A DNA stretch of 64,000 nt, taken from assembly GCF_900090305.1 (NCBI RefSeq), contig NZ_LT607751.1, positions 1,488,001 through 1,552,000 on the forward strand, written 5' to 3'. Numbering within the stretch: position 1 is the stretch's first letter; the number at the start of each line of letters is the position of its first letter. Shown here piece after piece: positions 28,285-40,140 of the stretch. A model generated the notes under the pieces. The model made no database searches and was not told the DNA's origin. It was given only the letters and a program-made list of their open reading frames with translations. The DNA comes from Micromonospora siamensis (GTDB lineage Bacteria; Actinomycetota; Actinomycetes; Mycobacteriales; Micromonosporaceae). A program made the translations under genes and the position numbers.

Positions 28285-28731
28285 CTACCGGTCCGTCGCC
28301 TCGTCGGTGCGGCGCGGCCGGCCGGCCCGTGGGTCGTCGACCCGGTCGGTCAGCTGCTGGCCGGTCAACCCGGCCTCCGCGCCGAGCGCCGTCCGCAGCA
28401 CCTCCGCCTCGGTGCCGGTCACCGACCGGGCGAAGCGGACCAGCGCCGCGTCCCGGCTGCCACCGAGGTCGAGGGCGTCGAGCATGAGCTGGGCGATGTG
28501 CGCCTCCCGGCTGGCGGCGGCCCGGTAACGCCAGGCCCGCCCCTCCCGCTGGCGCTGCACCATGCCCTTGCCGGCGAGCCGGTCCAGCACGGTCATCACC
28601 GTGGTGTACGCCAGCTCGCGCCCGTCCAGGGCGTCGGCGACCTCCCGCACGGTCACCCCGTCCGACGTGGCGGGGACCGAGTCCCACAACACGTCCATCA
28701 CCGCACGCTCAAGATCGCCCAGCCGAGTCAC
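28285..28731 (-). CDS. BlaI/MecI/CopY family repressor
   Basis: The protein has 148 residues. Winged helix: MTRLGDLERAVMDVLWD, TVREVADALDGRELAYTTVMTVLDRLAGKGMVQRQREGRAWRYRAA, then a C-terminal dimerisation helix region. GTG 28731 lies 6 bases after TAGGAT, so the message is predicted leaderless. The protein would repress its own operon and probably other promoters. In Mycobacterium tuberculosis a BlaI/BlaR pair controls beta-lactamase and respiratory genes; the adjacent cyd operon makes a respiratory role possible here, which is inference. Confidence 0.9.
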   Translation of the reverse strand: MTRLGDLERAVMDVLWDSVPATSDGVTVREVADALDGRELAYTTVMTVLDRLAGKGMVQRQREGRAWRYRAAASREAHIAQLMLDALDLGGSRDAALVRFARSVTGTEAEVLRTALGAEAGLTGQQLTDRVDDPRAGRPRRTDEATDR

Positions 28732-28737
28732 GCCCCA

Positions 28738-28760
28738 ATCCTACCCCCCGTAGTAGACCC
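28738..28760 (-). promoter_or_regulatory. BlaI leaderless promoter with GTAG-type operator
   Basis: On the minus strand TAGGAT (complement 28738-28743) is 6 bases from the BlaI GTG. Around it CTACCCCCCGTAG with the half-site GTAGTAGA (plus strand, 28741-28757) is a candidate BlaI operator. Confidence 0.45.
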
Positions 28761-28793
28761 ACCCCGAGTGCCAGGGGCAGGGGCCAACTACCC

Positions 28794-28833
28794 GGAAAGA
28801 GTGGCCTCCCTGACGACGGAGACCACTCTTTCC
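28794..28833. terminator. Terminator after the half-length aldehyde dehydrogenase gene
   Basis: Arms GGAAAGAGTGG (28794-28804) and CCACTCTTTCC (28823-28833) pair perfectly, with additional CTCC/GGAG pairing inside. Confidence 0.75.
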
Positions 28834-28865
28834 ACGAAGTTGCGCAGCTCTTGGCGCGAAAGGGG

Positions 28866-29690
28866 CTAGACGCCCTTGGGGTGCCAGACGGTCTTGGTCT
28901 CCAGCAGGACCGTCATCCGGGTGATGCCGGGATCCGCGGTCCAGTCGTGGTCGGCGGGGGCCGGCCGGAGCACCCGCTTGAGGTTCTCCGCAGCCTTGAC
29001 CTCCAGGTCGGCGGCCAGCTCGGCGTCCGCCACCCCGGTCAGGTCGAGCGCGTTGACGTCCATGTGGCTGGCCAGCGTCGGCACCGTCTCGGTCAGCCTG
29101 CCGGTGAGGATGTTGACCACCCCGCCGGGCAGGTCGGAGGTGGCCAGTACCTCGGCCAGGGTCACCGCCGCCAGCGGAGCCGCCGGGGAGGCGGCCACCA
29201 CCACGGTGTTGCCGGTGACGATCGCCGGGGCGATCACGCTGACCAGGCCGAGCAGGGCCGGCTGCTCGGGCGCCACCACGGCCACCACGCCGGTCGGCTC
29301 GGGCGCCGAGAGGTTGAAGTACGGGCCGGCGACCGGGTTCGCGCCGCCGTACACCTGGGTGAGCTTGTCGGCCCAGCCGGCGTACCAGACCCAGCGGTCG
29401 ATCGCCGCGTCCACCTCGTCGGCCGGTACGCCGAGGGCGACGAACTGCTCCCGCCGGCCCTCCAGCATCTCGGCGACCCGGTAGAGGATCTGACCCCGGT
29501 TGTACGCGGTCGCCCCGGCCCACCCCTTGACGGCGGCCCGGGCGGCCACGACGGCGTCCCGCGCGTCCTTGCGCGATGCCAGCGACACGTTGGAGTCCTG
29601 CACGAGATACGACCGTCCCGACTCGCTGCGGGGGAACTTGCCCCCGATGAAGAGCTTGTACGTCTTGCGTACCGCGACCCGCTCAGACAT
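28866..29690 (-). CDS. Half-length aldehyde dehydrogenase-like protein
   Basis: The protein has 274 residues and resembles the N-terminal, NAD-binding half of aldehyde dehydrogenases: YKLFIGGKFPRSESGRSY, GVVAVVAPEQPALLGLVSVIAPAIVTGNTVVVAAS and DLPGGVVNILTG. It lacks the catalytic Cys domain; the region after residue 230 diverges (VLRPAPADHDWTADPGI) and ends with TVWHPKGV. The reading frame is intact and codon usage is normal, so it looks maintained rather than decayed. ATG 29690 overlaps the preceding full aldehyde dehydrogenase by 8 bases. A structural or regulatory partner of that enzyme is plausible. Confidence 0.82.
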   Translation of the reverse strand: MSERVAVRKTYKLFIGGKFPRSESGRSYLVQDSNVSLASRKDARDAVVAARAAVKGWAGATAYNRGQILYRVAEMLEGRREQFVALGVPADEVDAAIDRWVWYAGWADKLTQVYGGANPVAGPYFNLSAPEPTGVVAVVAPEQPALLGLVSVIAPAIVTGNTVVVAASPAAPLAAVTLAEVLATSDLPGGVVNILTGRLTETVPTLASHMDVNALDLTGVADAELAADLEVKAAENLKRVLRPAPADHDWTADPGITRMTVLLETKTVWHPKGV

Positions 29691-31116
29691 TGAGGTAGCC
29701 CTCCAGCCCGTGCCGGCCGCCCTCGCGACCGTAGCCCGACTCCTTGTAGCCGCCGAACGGCGAGGTGGGGTCGAACTTGTTGAACGTGTTGGCCCAGACC
29801 ACGCCGGCGCGCAGCCGGTCGGCCATCCACAGGATCCGGGAACCCTTGTCGGTCCAGATCCCGGCCGACAGCCCGTACGGCGTGTTGTTGGCCTTTTCGA
29901 CGGCCTCGGCGGGCGTGCGGAACGTGAGCACCGACAGCACCGGCCCGAAGATCTCCTCGCGGGCGATCCGGTGCGCCTGGGTGACCCCGGTGAAGATGGT
30001 CGGCGCGAACCAGAAGCCCCGCTCGGGCAGCTCGCACGCGGGCGACCAGCGCTCGGCGCCCTCGGCGGAGCCGGCGTCGGAGAGCTCCCTGATCCGGGCC
30101 AGCTGGGCGGCCGAGTTGATCGCGCCGATGTCGGTGTTCTTGTCCAGCGGGTCGCCGACCCGCAGCTGCGCCATCCGGCGCTTCAGCGACTCCAGCACCT
30201 GCTCGGCGACGTTCTCCTGGATCAGCAGCCGGGAGCCGGCGCAGCAGACGTGGCCCTGGTTGAAGAAGATGCCGTTGACGATGCCCTCGACGGCCTGGTC
30301 GACCGGGGCGTCGTCGAAGACGATGTTGGCGGCCTTGCCGCCCAGCTCCAGGGTGAGCTTCTTGCGGGTGCCGGCGACCGAGCGGGCGATGGCCCGGCCG
30401 ACCTCGGTGGAGCCGGTGAAGGCGACCTTGTCCACGCCCGCGTGCTCGACCAGCGCCCGGCCGGTGTCACCGGCGCCGGTGACGATGTTGACCACGCCGG
30501 CCGGCAGGTCGGCCTGCTGGCAGATCTCGGCGAAGAGCAGCGCGGTCAGCGGGGTGGTCTCGGCCGGCTTCAGCACCACCGTGTTGCCGGCGGCGAGCGC
30601 CGGGGCGATCTTCCAGGCCAGCATCAGCAGCGGGAAGTTCCACGGGATGACCTGCGCGGCCACGCCGAGCGCCTTCGGGTCGGGCCCGAAACCGGCGTGC
30701 TCCAGCTTGTCGGCCCAGCCGGCGTAGTAGAAGAAGTGCGCGGCGACCAGGGGCAGGTCGACGTCGCGGGACTCCTTGATCGGCTTGCCGTTGTCCAGGG
30801 ACTCCAGCACGGCCAGCTCGCGGGAGCGCTCCTGGATGATCCGGGCGATCCGGAACAGGTACTTGGCCCGGTCCCGGCCCGGCATCGGACCCCAGACCTG
30901 CTCGTACGCCCGACGGGCGGCGCGCACCGCGCGGTCGACGTCCCCGGCGCCGGCCTCGGCGACCTCGGCGAGCACCTCCTCGGAGGCGGGGTTGATCGAC
31001 TTGAAGCTGCCGCCGTCGGCCGGGTCGACGAACTCACCGTCGACGAAGAGCCCGTACGAGGGCTTGAGGTCCACCACCGAGCGGGACTCGGGGGCGGGGG
31101 CGTATTCGAAGATCAC
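29683..31116 (-). CDS. Aldehyde dehydrogenase family protein
   Basis: The protein has 477 residues. Cofactor region VIPWNFPLLMLAWKIAPALAAGNTVVLKPAE, general-base Glu in LTLELGGKAANIVFDDA and catalytic Cys in FFNQGHVCCAGSRLL; C-terminal PTSPFGGYKESGYGREGG. A complete, probably active NAD(P)-dependent enzyme. GTG 31116 lies 2 bases after the deoC stop, so the operon is deoC, this gene, then the half-length gene. It probably oxidises acetaldehyde released by DeoC; substrate by context only. Confidence 0.92.
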   Translation of the reverse strand: MIFEYAPAPESRSVVDLKPSYGLFVDGEFVDPADGGSFKSINPASEEVLAEVAEAGAGDVDRAVRAARRAYEQVWGPMPGRDRAKYLFRIARIIQERSRELAVLESLDNGKPIKESRDVDLPLVAAHFFYYAGWADKLEHAGFGPDPKALGVAAQVIPWNFPLLMLAWKIAPALAAGNTVVLKPAETTPLTALLFAEICQQADLPAGVVNIVTGAGDTGRALVEHAGVDKVAFTGSTEVGRAIARSVAGTRKKLTLELGGKAANIVFDDAPVDQAVEGIVNGIFFNQGHVCCAGSRLLIQENVAEQVLESLKRRMAQLRVGDPLDKNTDIGAINSAAQLARIRELSDAGSAEGAERWSPACELPERGFWFAPTIFTGVTQAHRIAREEIFGPVLSVLTFRTPAEAVEKANNTPYGLSAGIWTDKGSRILWMADRLRAGVVWANTFNKFDPTSPFGGYKESGYGREGGRHGLEGYLNV

Positions 31117-31118
31117 GC

Positions 31119-32078
31119 TCAGTCCAGGGTGAAGTAGTCGGGACCGGCGTAGACGCCGGTCGTCAGCTTGGTGCGCTGCATGAGCAGGTCGTTCAGCAGG
31201 CTGGACGCGCCGAACCGGAACCAGTCCGGGTCCAGCCAGTCCGCGCCGACGGTCTCGTTGACCATGACCAGGTACTTGATGGCGTCCTTGGTGGTCTTGA
31301 TCCCGCCGGCCGGCTTCACGCCGACCTGCCGTCCGGTGGCGGCGCGGAAGTCGCGGACCGCCTCCAGCATCACCAGGGTCACCGGCAGGGTGGCCGCGAC
31401 CGGCACCTTGCCGGTGGAGGTCTTGATGAAGTCGCCGCCGGCCAGCATGGCCAGCCAGGAGGCCCGGCGCACGTTGTCGTAGGTGGCCAGCTCGCCGGTC
31501 TCCAGGATCACCTTGAGGTGCGCGTCCCCGCACGCCTCCTTGGTGGCGACGATCTCGTCGTAGACCTCGGAGTAGCGCCCGGCCAGGAACGCGCCCCGGT
31601 TGATCACCATGTCGATCTCGTCGGCGCCGGCCTCGACGGCCGCCCGGACGTCCGTCAGCTTGATCTCCAGCGGCGCCTGCCCCGAGGGGAAGGCGGTCGC
31701 CACGCTGGCCAGGTGCACTCCCGACCCCCGGAGCACCTCGGCCACGTACGGGACCATCGCCGGGTAGACGCAGACCGCGCCGACGTGCGGGCAGGACGGG
31801 TCGGCCGGGTCGGGGCGCAGCGCCTTGGCGGCCAGCGCCCGCACCTTGCCGGGGGTGTCCGCCCCTTCCAGGGTGGTCAGGTCGACCATCCGGATGGCGA
31901 GGTCGATCGCCTGCGCCTTCGCCGTGGTCTTGATGGAGCGGGTGCCGAGCTGTGCCGCCCGCTGCTCCGCGCCGACCTGGTCCACGCCCGGCAGGCCGTG
32001 CAGGAAGGTCCGCAGAGCGGTCTCGGATCGTCCCAGCTCGGAGAGGTCCGACCGGGCCGACGTCGCTGTCGCCGTCAT
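31119..32078 (-). CDS. deoC: Deoxyribose-phosphate aldolase
   Basis: The protein has 319 residues and cleaves 2-deoxyribose-5-phosphate to acetaldehyde and glyceraldehyde-3-phosphate. Seen: CVYPAMVPYVAEVL, EIDMVINRGAFLAGRY, LKVILETGEL and the Schiff-base Lys region GVKPAGGIKT. The length matches the longer actinobacterial/eukaryotic-type enzymes. ATG 32078 was chosen, with TAGTAT 7 bases upstream indicating a leaderless message. First gene of an operon with two aldehyde dehydrogenase-type genes; divergent from upp. Confidence 0.95.
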   Translation of the reverse strand: MTATATSARSDLSELGRSETALRTFLHGLPGVDQVGAEQRAAQLGTRSIKTTAKAQAIDLAIRMVDLTTLEGADTPGKVRALAAKALRPDPADPSCPHVGAVCVYPAMVPYVAEVLRGSGVHLASVATAFPSGQAPLEIKLTDVRAAVEAGADEIDMVINRGAFLAGRYSEVYDEIVATKEACGDAHLKVILETGELATYDNVRRASWLAMLAGGDFIKTSTGKVPVAATLPVTLVMLEAVRDFRAATGRQVGVKPAGGIKTTKDAIKYLVMVNETVGADWLDPDWFRFGASSLLNDLLMQRTKLTTGVYAGPDYFTLD

Positions 32079-32085
32079 GCCCCGA

Positions 32086-32091
32086 ATACTA
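32086..32091 (-). promoter_or_regulatory. -10 element of leaderless deoC message
   Basis: TAGTAT on the minus strand, 7 bases before the deoC ATG (32078); no Shine-Dalgarno sequence is present. Confidence 0.5.
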
Positions 32092-32214
32092 CGCACCCGC
32101 GAGTCGAGTGATCTTGGTCACGGCCGCCCGGTCGCGAGCGCCACACGTGAGCGGCGTCGCTGGTCAGCCGGCACCCGCCGTGCGGCGCGGCCCGGACCGG
32201 TAGGTTGAGCGATC

Positions 32215-32847
32215 GTGGACGTACACGTCATTGACCACCCGCTCGCCCAGGCGCGGCTGACCGCCATGCGGGACGCCCGGACCGACTCGCCGTCGTTCCG
32301 GGCGGCGCTGCGCGAACTCACCACCATGCTGGTGTACGAGGCCGCGCGCTCCTTCCCCGTCGAGAAGTACCCGGTGCAGACCCCGGTCACCGGCACCGAG
32401 GGCACCCGGCTGGCGAACCCGCCGCTGCTGGTGCCGGTGCTGCGGGCCGGGCTCGGCATGGCCGACGCCGCGCTCGGGCTGCTGCCCGAGTCGTCGATGG
32501 GCTTCGTCGGACTGGCCCGCGACGAGGAGACGTACGAGCCGCGCGCGTACATGGAGTCGCTGCCCCGGGACCTGGCCGGACTGCCGGTGCTGGTGCTCGA
32601 CCCGATGCTGGCCACCGGCGGCTCGCTGGAGCACTGCTGCCGGCTGCTCGCCGACCGCGGCTGCACCGACATCACCGTGCTCTGCGTGCTCGCCGCCCCG
32701 ATCGGCATCGAGCGGCTGGAGCGTTCCGGCCTGCCGTTGCGCCTGGTCACCGCGTCGATCGACGAGGGCCTGAACGACAAGATGTTCATCGTCCCCGGCC
32801 TGGGCGACGCCGGTGACCGTCAGTTCGGCGGCATGCCCCGCTTCTGA
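32215..32847 (+). CDS. upp: Uracil phosphoribosyltransferase
   Basis: The protein has 210 residues, standard length, and makes UMP from uracil and PRPP. Seen: [20 protein letters not shown] at the start (H-P-L motif), [12 protein letters not shown], the PRPP loop [14 protein letters not shown], and the C-terminal uracil site [16 protein letters not shown] 32215 is preceded by TAGGTT 8 bases upstream, which may be its -10 in a near-leaderless message. Divergent from deoC, completing base salvage after thymidine/uridine phosphorolysis. Confidence 0.95.
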   Translation: MDVHVIDHPLAQARLTAMRDARTDSPSFRAALRELTTMLVYEAARSFPVEKYPVQTPVTGTEGTRLANPPLLVPVLRAGLGMADAALGLLPESSMGFVGLARDEETYEPRAYMESLPRDLAGLPVLVLDPMLATGGSLEHCCRLLADRGCTDITVLCVLAAPIGIERLERSGLPLRLVTASIDEGLNDKMFIVPGLGDAGDRQFGGMPRF

Positions 32848-32909
32848 CCCCACCCGGGGGCGGCGCGTTGTGGCCCGGGGCGTGCGCGTAGGCGCTACCG
32901 TCTCGGGCC

Positions 32910-33587
32910 ATGACTGGTGTCGCGCTCGCCGAAGAGCTGCTCCTCCTCGCCTATGACGACGAATCCGGCAAGGCGACCATGCCCCGGATCAGCCTCGACC
33001 TGGGCATGGCCGCGGCCGTGCTGGTCGAGCTGGCCCTGGCCAACCGGATCGCCTACGCCGACAGCAACCTGGCGGTGACCGACCCGACACCGATCGGTGA
33101 GCCGGTCACCGACGAGGTGCTCGCCAAGATCGCCGCAGACACCCCGCACACCCCCTCCTCCTGGGTGCAGCGGCTCCGGCACGGCCTGCGCGACCGGATC
33201 CTGGGCGACCTGGTGGACCGGGGCGTCGTCCGGGACGTCGACGAGACCGAGTTGGGCTTCATCCACGTGCACCGCTATCCCTCGACCGACCCGTCGGTGG
33301 AGGCGGACATCCGCCGCCGGCTGGCCGAGGCGCTGACCGGCGGGCAGCTCCCCGACGAGCGGACCGCCGCGCTGGCCACCCTGGTCGCCGTGCTGCGGAT
33401 GGAGCCGGCGCTGCACCTGGCCGGCGACGAGGCGGCCGGCGTCCGCCGCCGCCTGGAGGAGATCGCCGGCGGGGCCGGCTTCTCCGGTGACGTCAGCCTC
33501 GACGACAGCGTCGTGCGCCCCTCGGTGGCCCTGGTCGTCGCCACCCTCGCCCAGGCCGTCGACCACGCCCTCGGCAAGCGCGTCTGA
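32910..33587 (+). CDS. GPP34 (GOLPH3/VPS74) family phosphoprotein
   Basis: The protein has 225 residues. Begins LAEELLLLAYDDESGKATMP followed by LDLGMAAAVLVELALANRIAY, a pattern diagnostic of GPP34. C-terminal helices LTGGQLPDERTAALATLVAVLRM. Eukaryotic members bind phosphoinositides in Golgi trafficking; bacterial members are abundant in actinobacteria and of unknown role. TACCGT lies 8 bases before the ATG. A hairpin follows at 33642-33671. No membrane segment. Confidence 0.9.
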   Translation: MTGVALAEELLLLAYDDESGKATMPRISLDLGMAAAVLVELALANRIAYADSNLAVTDPTPIGEPVTDEVLAKIAADTPHTPSSWVQRLRHGLRDRILGDLVDRGVVRDVDETELGFIHVHRYPSTDPSVEADIRRRLAEALTGGQLPDERTAALATLVAVLRMEPALHLAGDEAAGVRRRLEEIAGGAGFSGDVSLDDSVVRPSVALVVATLAQAVDHALGKRV

Positions 33588-33641
33588 CCCGTGCCCGCCC
33601 GGCCCGCGCCGTCCACCCGGCGCGCCGTCCGCCCGGCCCGC

Positions 33642-33671
33642 GCCGTCCGCCCGGCGGGCCGGGTGGACGGC
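33642..33671 (+). terminator. Terminator of the GPP34 gene
   Basis: A 13-bp stem with one G-U pair (33642-33654 and 33659-33671) and a 4-base loop, 55 bases after the stop. Confidence 0.7.
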
Positions 33672-33819
33672 TCGACCGGACTGGCCCGGGACGCGGCGGC
33701 CGGAGCGCGACCGTCGCCGTCGCCCAACCGGCCGCCGGTGGGTGCGCTACGCACGGTATTGCCGGCACCCTGCTCACCGAGCGTGCCGGCCGACCGACCC
33801 TCGGAGACACCCCGGCCCT

Positions 33820-33936
33820 CCTTTGCTCTGCTGCCCCGTCCGCAACACCGGGTGTGAGCTGGGCAGACGCACGCACCTACCTCGACCGCCCAGGTCACTG
33901 TCCGTGCCTGTCGCGTGGGGTGCAGCAGAGCAAAGG
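33820..33936. repeat. 15-base inverted repeat pair CCTTTGCTCTGCTGC
   Basis: CCTTTGCTCTGCTGC at 33820-33834 and its exact reverse complement at 33922-33936, with 87 bases between. It lies in a gene-free stretch. The enclosed segment has no open frame with a start. Could be a dispersed element or a long-range hairpin. Confidence 0.65.
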
Positions 33937-34027
33937 CAGGGGGCGCGGTTGTCGGTGGTCGTGAGACCGCTACGGTCCGTGGCTGCCTGGTGGCCGTCGC
34001 CGACAGGGCGGCGGCGCGGCGTGGGAG

Positions 34028-35692
34028 TCAGAGGCCGAGGAGGGCGGCGATCTCGGCGCGGAGGGCGGAGGCCGCGGCCTGGGCGCGGGTGCGGGCCGCG
34101 GGGACGTCGCCGTCCGCTGCCGGCTCCACCACCTCCAGGTACGCCTTCAGCTTCGGCTCGGTGCCGGAGGGGCGGATCACCGCTCGGGCCCCCGCCGTCC
34201 GCAGGATCACCACGTCGGAGTCCGGCAGCAGGTCCCGCGCCTCGGCGAGCGGCTGCCCCAGCAGCGTGGCCGGGGTGGCCGCCCGGACCCGGGCCATCAT
34301 CTCCGTGATCAGCCGCAGGTCGTCGACCCGTACGGAGAGCTGGTCGGTGTGGTGCACCCCGAACTCGGCGGCCAGCTCGTCCAGCCGGTCGGTCAGGGTG
34401 CGCCCCTGCGCCTTCAGGCCGGCGGCCAGCTCGGCGACGGTCAACGCGGCGGTGATGCCGTCCTTGTCGCGTACGTGCTCCGGGGCCACGCAGTAGCCCA
34501 GGGCCTCCTCGTAGCCGAAGACCAGCGGCTGCGCCCCGCCACCGGCCCGGACGATCCACTTGAACCCGGTCAGCGTCTCGTCGTACGGCAGGTCGCGGGC
34601 GGCGCACATGGCGCGCAGCAGGGACGACGACACGATGGTGGTGGCGTACAGGCCGCGGACCCCGCGCCGCATCAGGTGGTCGGCGAGGAGCGCGCCCACC
34701 TCGTCGCCGCGCAGCATCCGCCACGAGTCGCCGTCCCGGACGGCCACCGCGCAGCGGTCCGCGTCGGGGTCGTTGGCGATCGCCAAATCGGCGCCGATCC
34801 GGTCGGCGAGCGCGACCAGCCGGTCCACCGCCCCCGGCTCCTCCGGGTTGGGGAAGGAGACGGTGGGGAACTCCGGGTCGGGTTCGGCCTGGTCGGGCAC
34901 CACGCCGGGCACCGGGAAACCGGCCCGGGCGAAGGCGGCGGTCAGCACGGCCGCGCCCACCCCGTGCAGCGGGGTGTACGCCACGGCCAGGTCCCGGGGC
35001 CCGTCCGGCGCGACCACCGCGGCGGCCCGCTCGACGTACGAGACGACCAGGTCGTCGCCGAGCACCTGGCCGGGCGGGCCGAGCGGCACCTGGGTCAGCG
35101 GGCCGACCGCGCGGATGGCCGCCTCGATGCCGGCGTCGGCCGGCGGGACGATCTGCGCGCCCGTGCCCAGCTCGCCGCCGAGCCGGGCACCCAGGTAGAC
35201 CTTGTAGCCGTTGTCCTGCGGCGGGTTGTGGCTGGCCGTCACCATCACGCCGGCTGCCGCGTCGAGGTGCCGCACCGCGTACGCCAGCACCGGGGTGGGC
35301 AGCGGGCGGGGCAGCAGCAGCGCGGGCCGGCCGGCGCCGGTGGCGACCTGGGCGGTGCGCTCGGCGAACTCCCGGGAACCGTGGCGGGCGTCGTACCCGA
35401 TCACCAGCGGTCCGGTGGCGCCCTGGGCGGCGAGCCAGCCGACCAGCCCGGCCGCGGCCTGGGTGACCACGGCGAGGTTCATGCCGTTCGGCCCGGCGCG
35501 CAGCGGGCCGCGCAGCCCGGCGGTGCCGAAGGTCAGCGGGCCGGCGAACCGGTCGGCCAGTTCCGGGCCGCTGCCCGGCAGTTGGTCGAGCACCGCCCGC
35601 AGCTCGTCCCGGCTGGCCGGGTCGGGGTCGTCGTCGAGCCAACGCCGGGCCTGCTCGCGAAGGTCGTCGATGTCAGTGGTGTCCGCCGTCAT
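34028..35692 (-). CDS. Phospho-sugar mutase (phosphomannomutase/phosphoglucomutase family)
   Basis: The protein has 554 residues. Alpha-D-phosphohexomutase domains in order: GTAGLRGPLRAGPNGMN substrate loop, active-site phosphoserine in GVMVTASHNPPQDNGYKVY, metal loop IANDPDADRCAVAV, sugar loop FGYEEALGYCV and phosphate loop IRPSGTEPKLKAYLEVV. Family members of this length also act as phosphopentomutases, and the location beside upp and deoC makes conversion of deoxyribose-1-phosphate plausible; specificity is not readable from sequence. ATG 35692 was chosen; GTG 35707 is an alternative. Confidence 0.9.
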   Translation of the reverse strand: MTADTTDIDDLREQARRWLDDDPDPASRDELRAVLDQLPGSGPELADRFAGPLTFGTAGLRGPLRAGPNGMNLAVVTQAAAGLVGWLAAQGATGPLVIGYDARHGSREFAERTAQVATGAGRPALLLPRPLPTPVLAYAVRHLDAAAGVMVTASHNPPQDNGYKVYLGARLGGELGTGAQIVPPADAGIEAAIRAVGPLTQVPLGPPGQVLGDDLVVSYVERAAAVVAPDGPRDLAVAYTPLHGVGAAVLTAAFARAGFPVPGVVPDQAEPDPEFPTVSFPNPEEPGAVDRLVALADRIGADLAIANDPDADRCAVAVRDGDSWRMLRGDEVGALLADHLMRRGVRGLYATTIVSSSLLRAMCAARDLPYDETLTGFKWIVRAGGGAQPLVFGYEEALGYCVAPEHVRDKDGITAALTVAELAAGLKAQGRTLTDRLDELAAEFGVHHTDQLSVRVDDLRLITEMMARVRAATPATLLGQPLAEARDLLPDSDVVILRTAGARAVIRPSGTEPKLKAYLEVVEPAADGDVPAARTRAQAAASALRAEIAALLGL

Positions 35693-35739
35693 GCCTCTTG
35701 ATAGCACGACGGCGGATCACCGCTGGGCGTCGCCCCGGG

Positions 35740-37866
<2,127 letters not shown>

Positions 37867-38055
37867 TGAAAAGCCACCGGGGGATATCGAGGGGGCTGGG
37901 ACACAACCCCCCTATCTTGCTGGTTCCGACGCCCGATGCGAAACCCGACGCGGCGTGCCGTTGTCGACGGCGACCATCCGTGCCCGGCAGTTCACCAGGT
38001 GTCGAGGACGATGTGGTGTGCGGTATCCCTCACCCGTCGATGCCCGGTGGCGTCC

Positions 38056-38061
38056 TACCAT
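38056..38061 (+). promoter_or_regulatory. -10 element of leaderless mutase message
   Basis: TACCAT followed by 6 bases and ATG 38068, with no Shine-Dalgarno sequence. Confidence 0.5.
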
Positions 38062-38067
38062 CCGGGG

Positions 38068-39648
<1,581 letters not shown>

Positions 39649-39659
39649 CCGGTCCCGTC

Positions 39660-39696
39660 ACGCCCCGTTCCCGGTTCCCGACCGGGGGCGGGGCGT
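39660..39696 (+). terminator. Terminator of the mutase gene
   Basis: Arms ACGCCCCG (39660-39667) and CGGGGCGT (39689-39696), with further CCGG/CCGG pairing inside. Confidence 0.7.
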
Positions 39697-40057
39697 TCGC
39701 GTGGGAAATGGGGATACCGCGACGGCTTTCCGGGTACCCCGATCGGGTGAACGGGGACGGACAGCGTGTCCGGTCGGGCGATGCGCGCCCATGTCACCGT
39801 CGGGAGTCGCGCGACAGCTCGGTGTTGTCGGTGAATTGTCCGAGCGGCAGTTAATTGTTGCGACTAATGCGACAATTCGCCTCAGCGGCATTGGTGCCGT
39901 CGGGGAATTCGTGACCGGCCCGGCCGGTCACCCGCTGTAGGAGGTGTGGGGCAGATGACGGCGTTCGACCGCGATCCACCTGCTGTCCCGCAGATTTTCG
40001 AGCACGCCCAGCCGGCGTCGGGTGACGCTTCGCGCTCCGACCGCTACCGAAGTGATG

Positions 40058-40088
40058 TTGCGCAGCGTCACCGTCGGAGGTCTAGGCT
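40058..40088 (+). promoter_or_regulatory. Candidate promoter of the M20 hydrolase gene
   Basis: TTGCGC (40058-40063), a 19-base spacer and TAGGCT (40083-40088), giving a leader of about 46 bases to GTG 40141. Confidence 0.45.
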
Positions 40089-40140
40089 GTCTGCTGTCCT
40101 GCCGGAAGATCCATCCACCACTAGTGATCGAGAATTCGAC

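Larger units (their letters stand above)
33588..34027. other. 440-base intergenic region after the GPP34 gene
   Basis: It holds a terminator hairpin (33642-33671), CG-rich sequence with repeated GCCGTCC motifs just before it, and a 15-base inverted repeat pair (33820-33834 and 33922-33936). I see no convincing gene or RNA. Confidence 0.6.
39649..40140. other. 492-base intergenic region before the M20 hydrolase gene
   Basis: It contains the mutase terminator, an AT-richer pocket (about 39830-39880) with two overlapping inverted repeats (GAATTGTC/GACAATTC and AATTGTTGC/GCGACAATT), and a promoter-like pair at 40058-40088. Small open frames here have poor codon usage, and I do not call a gene. 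Confidence 0.55.

Noticed and set aside
28866..29690. Aldehyde dehydrogenase pseudogene
   Set aside because: Frame intact, coupled start and normal composition argue for a maintained protein.
39658..39891. 77-codon minus-strand frame
   Set aside because: No family match and poor codon usage across the AT-rich pocket.
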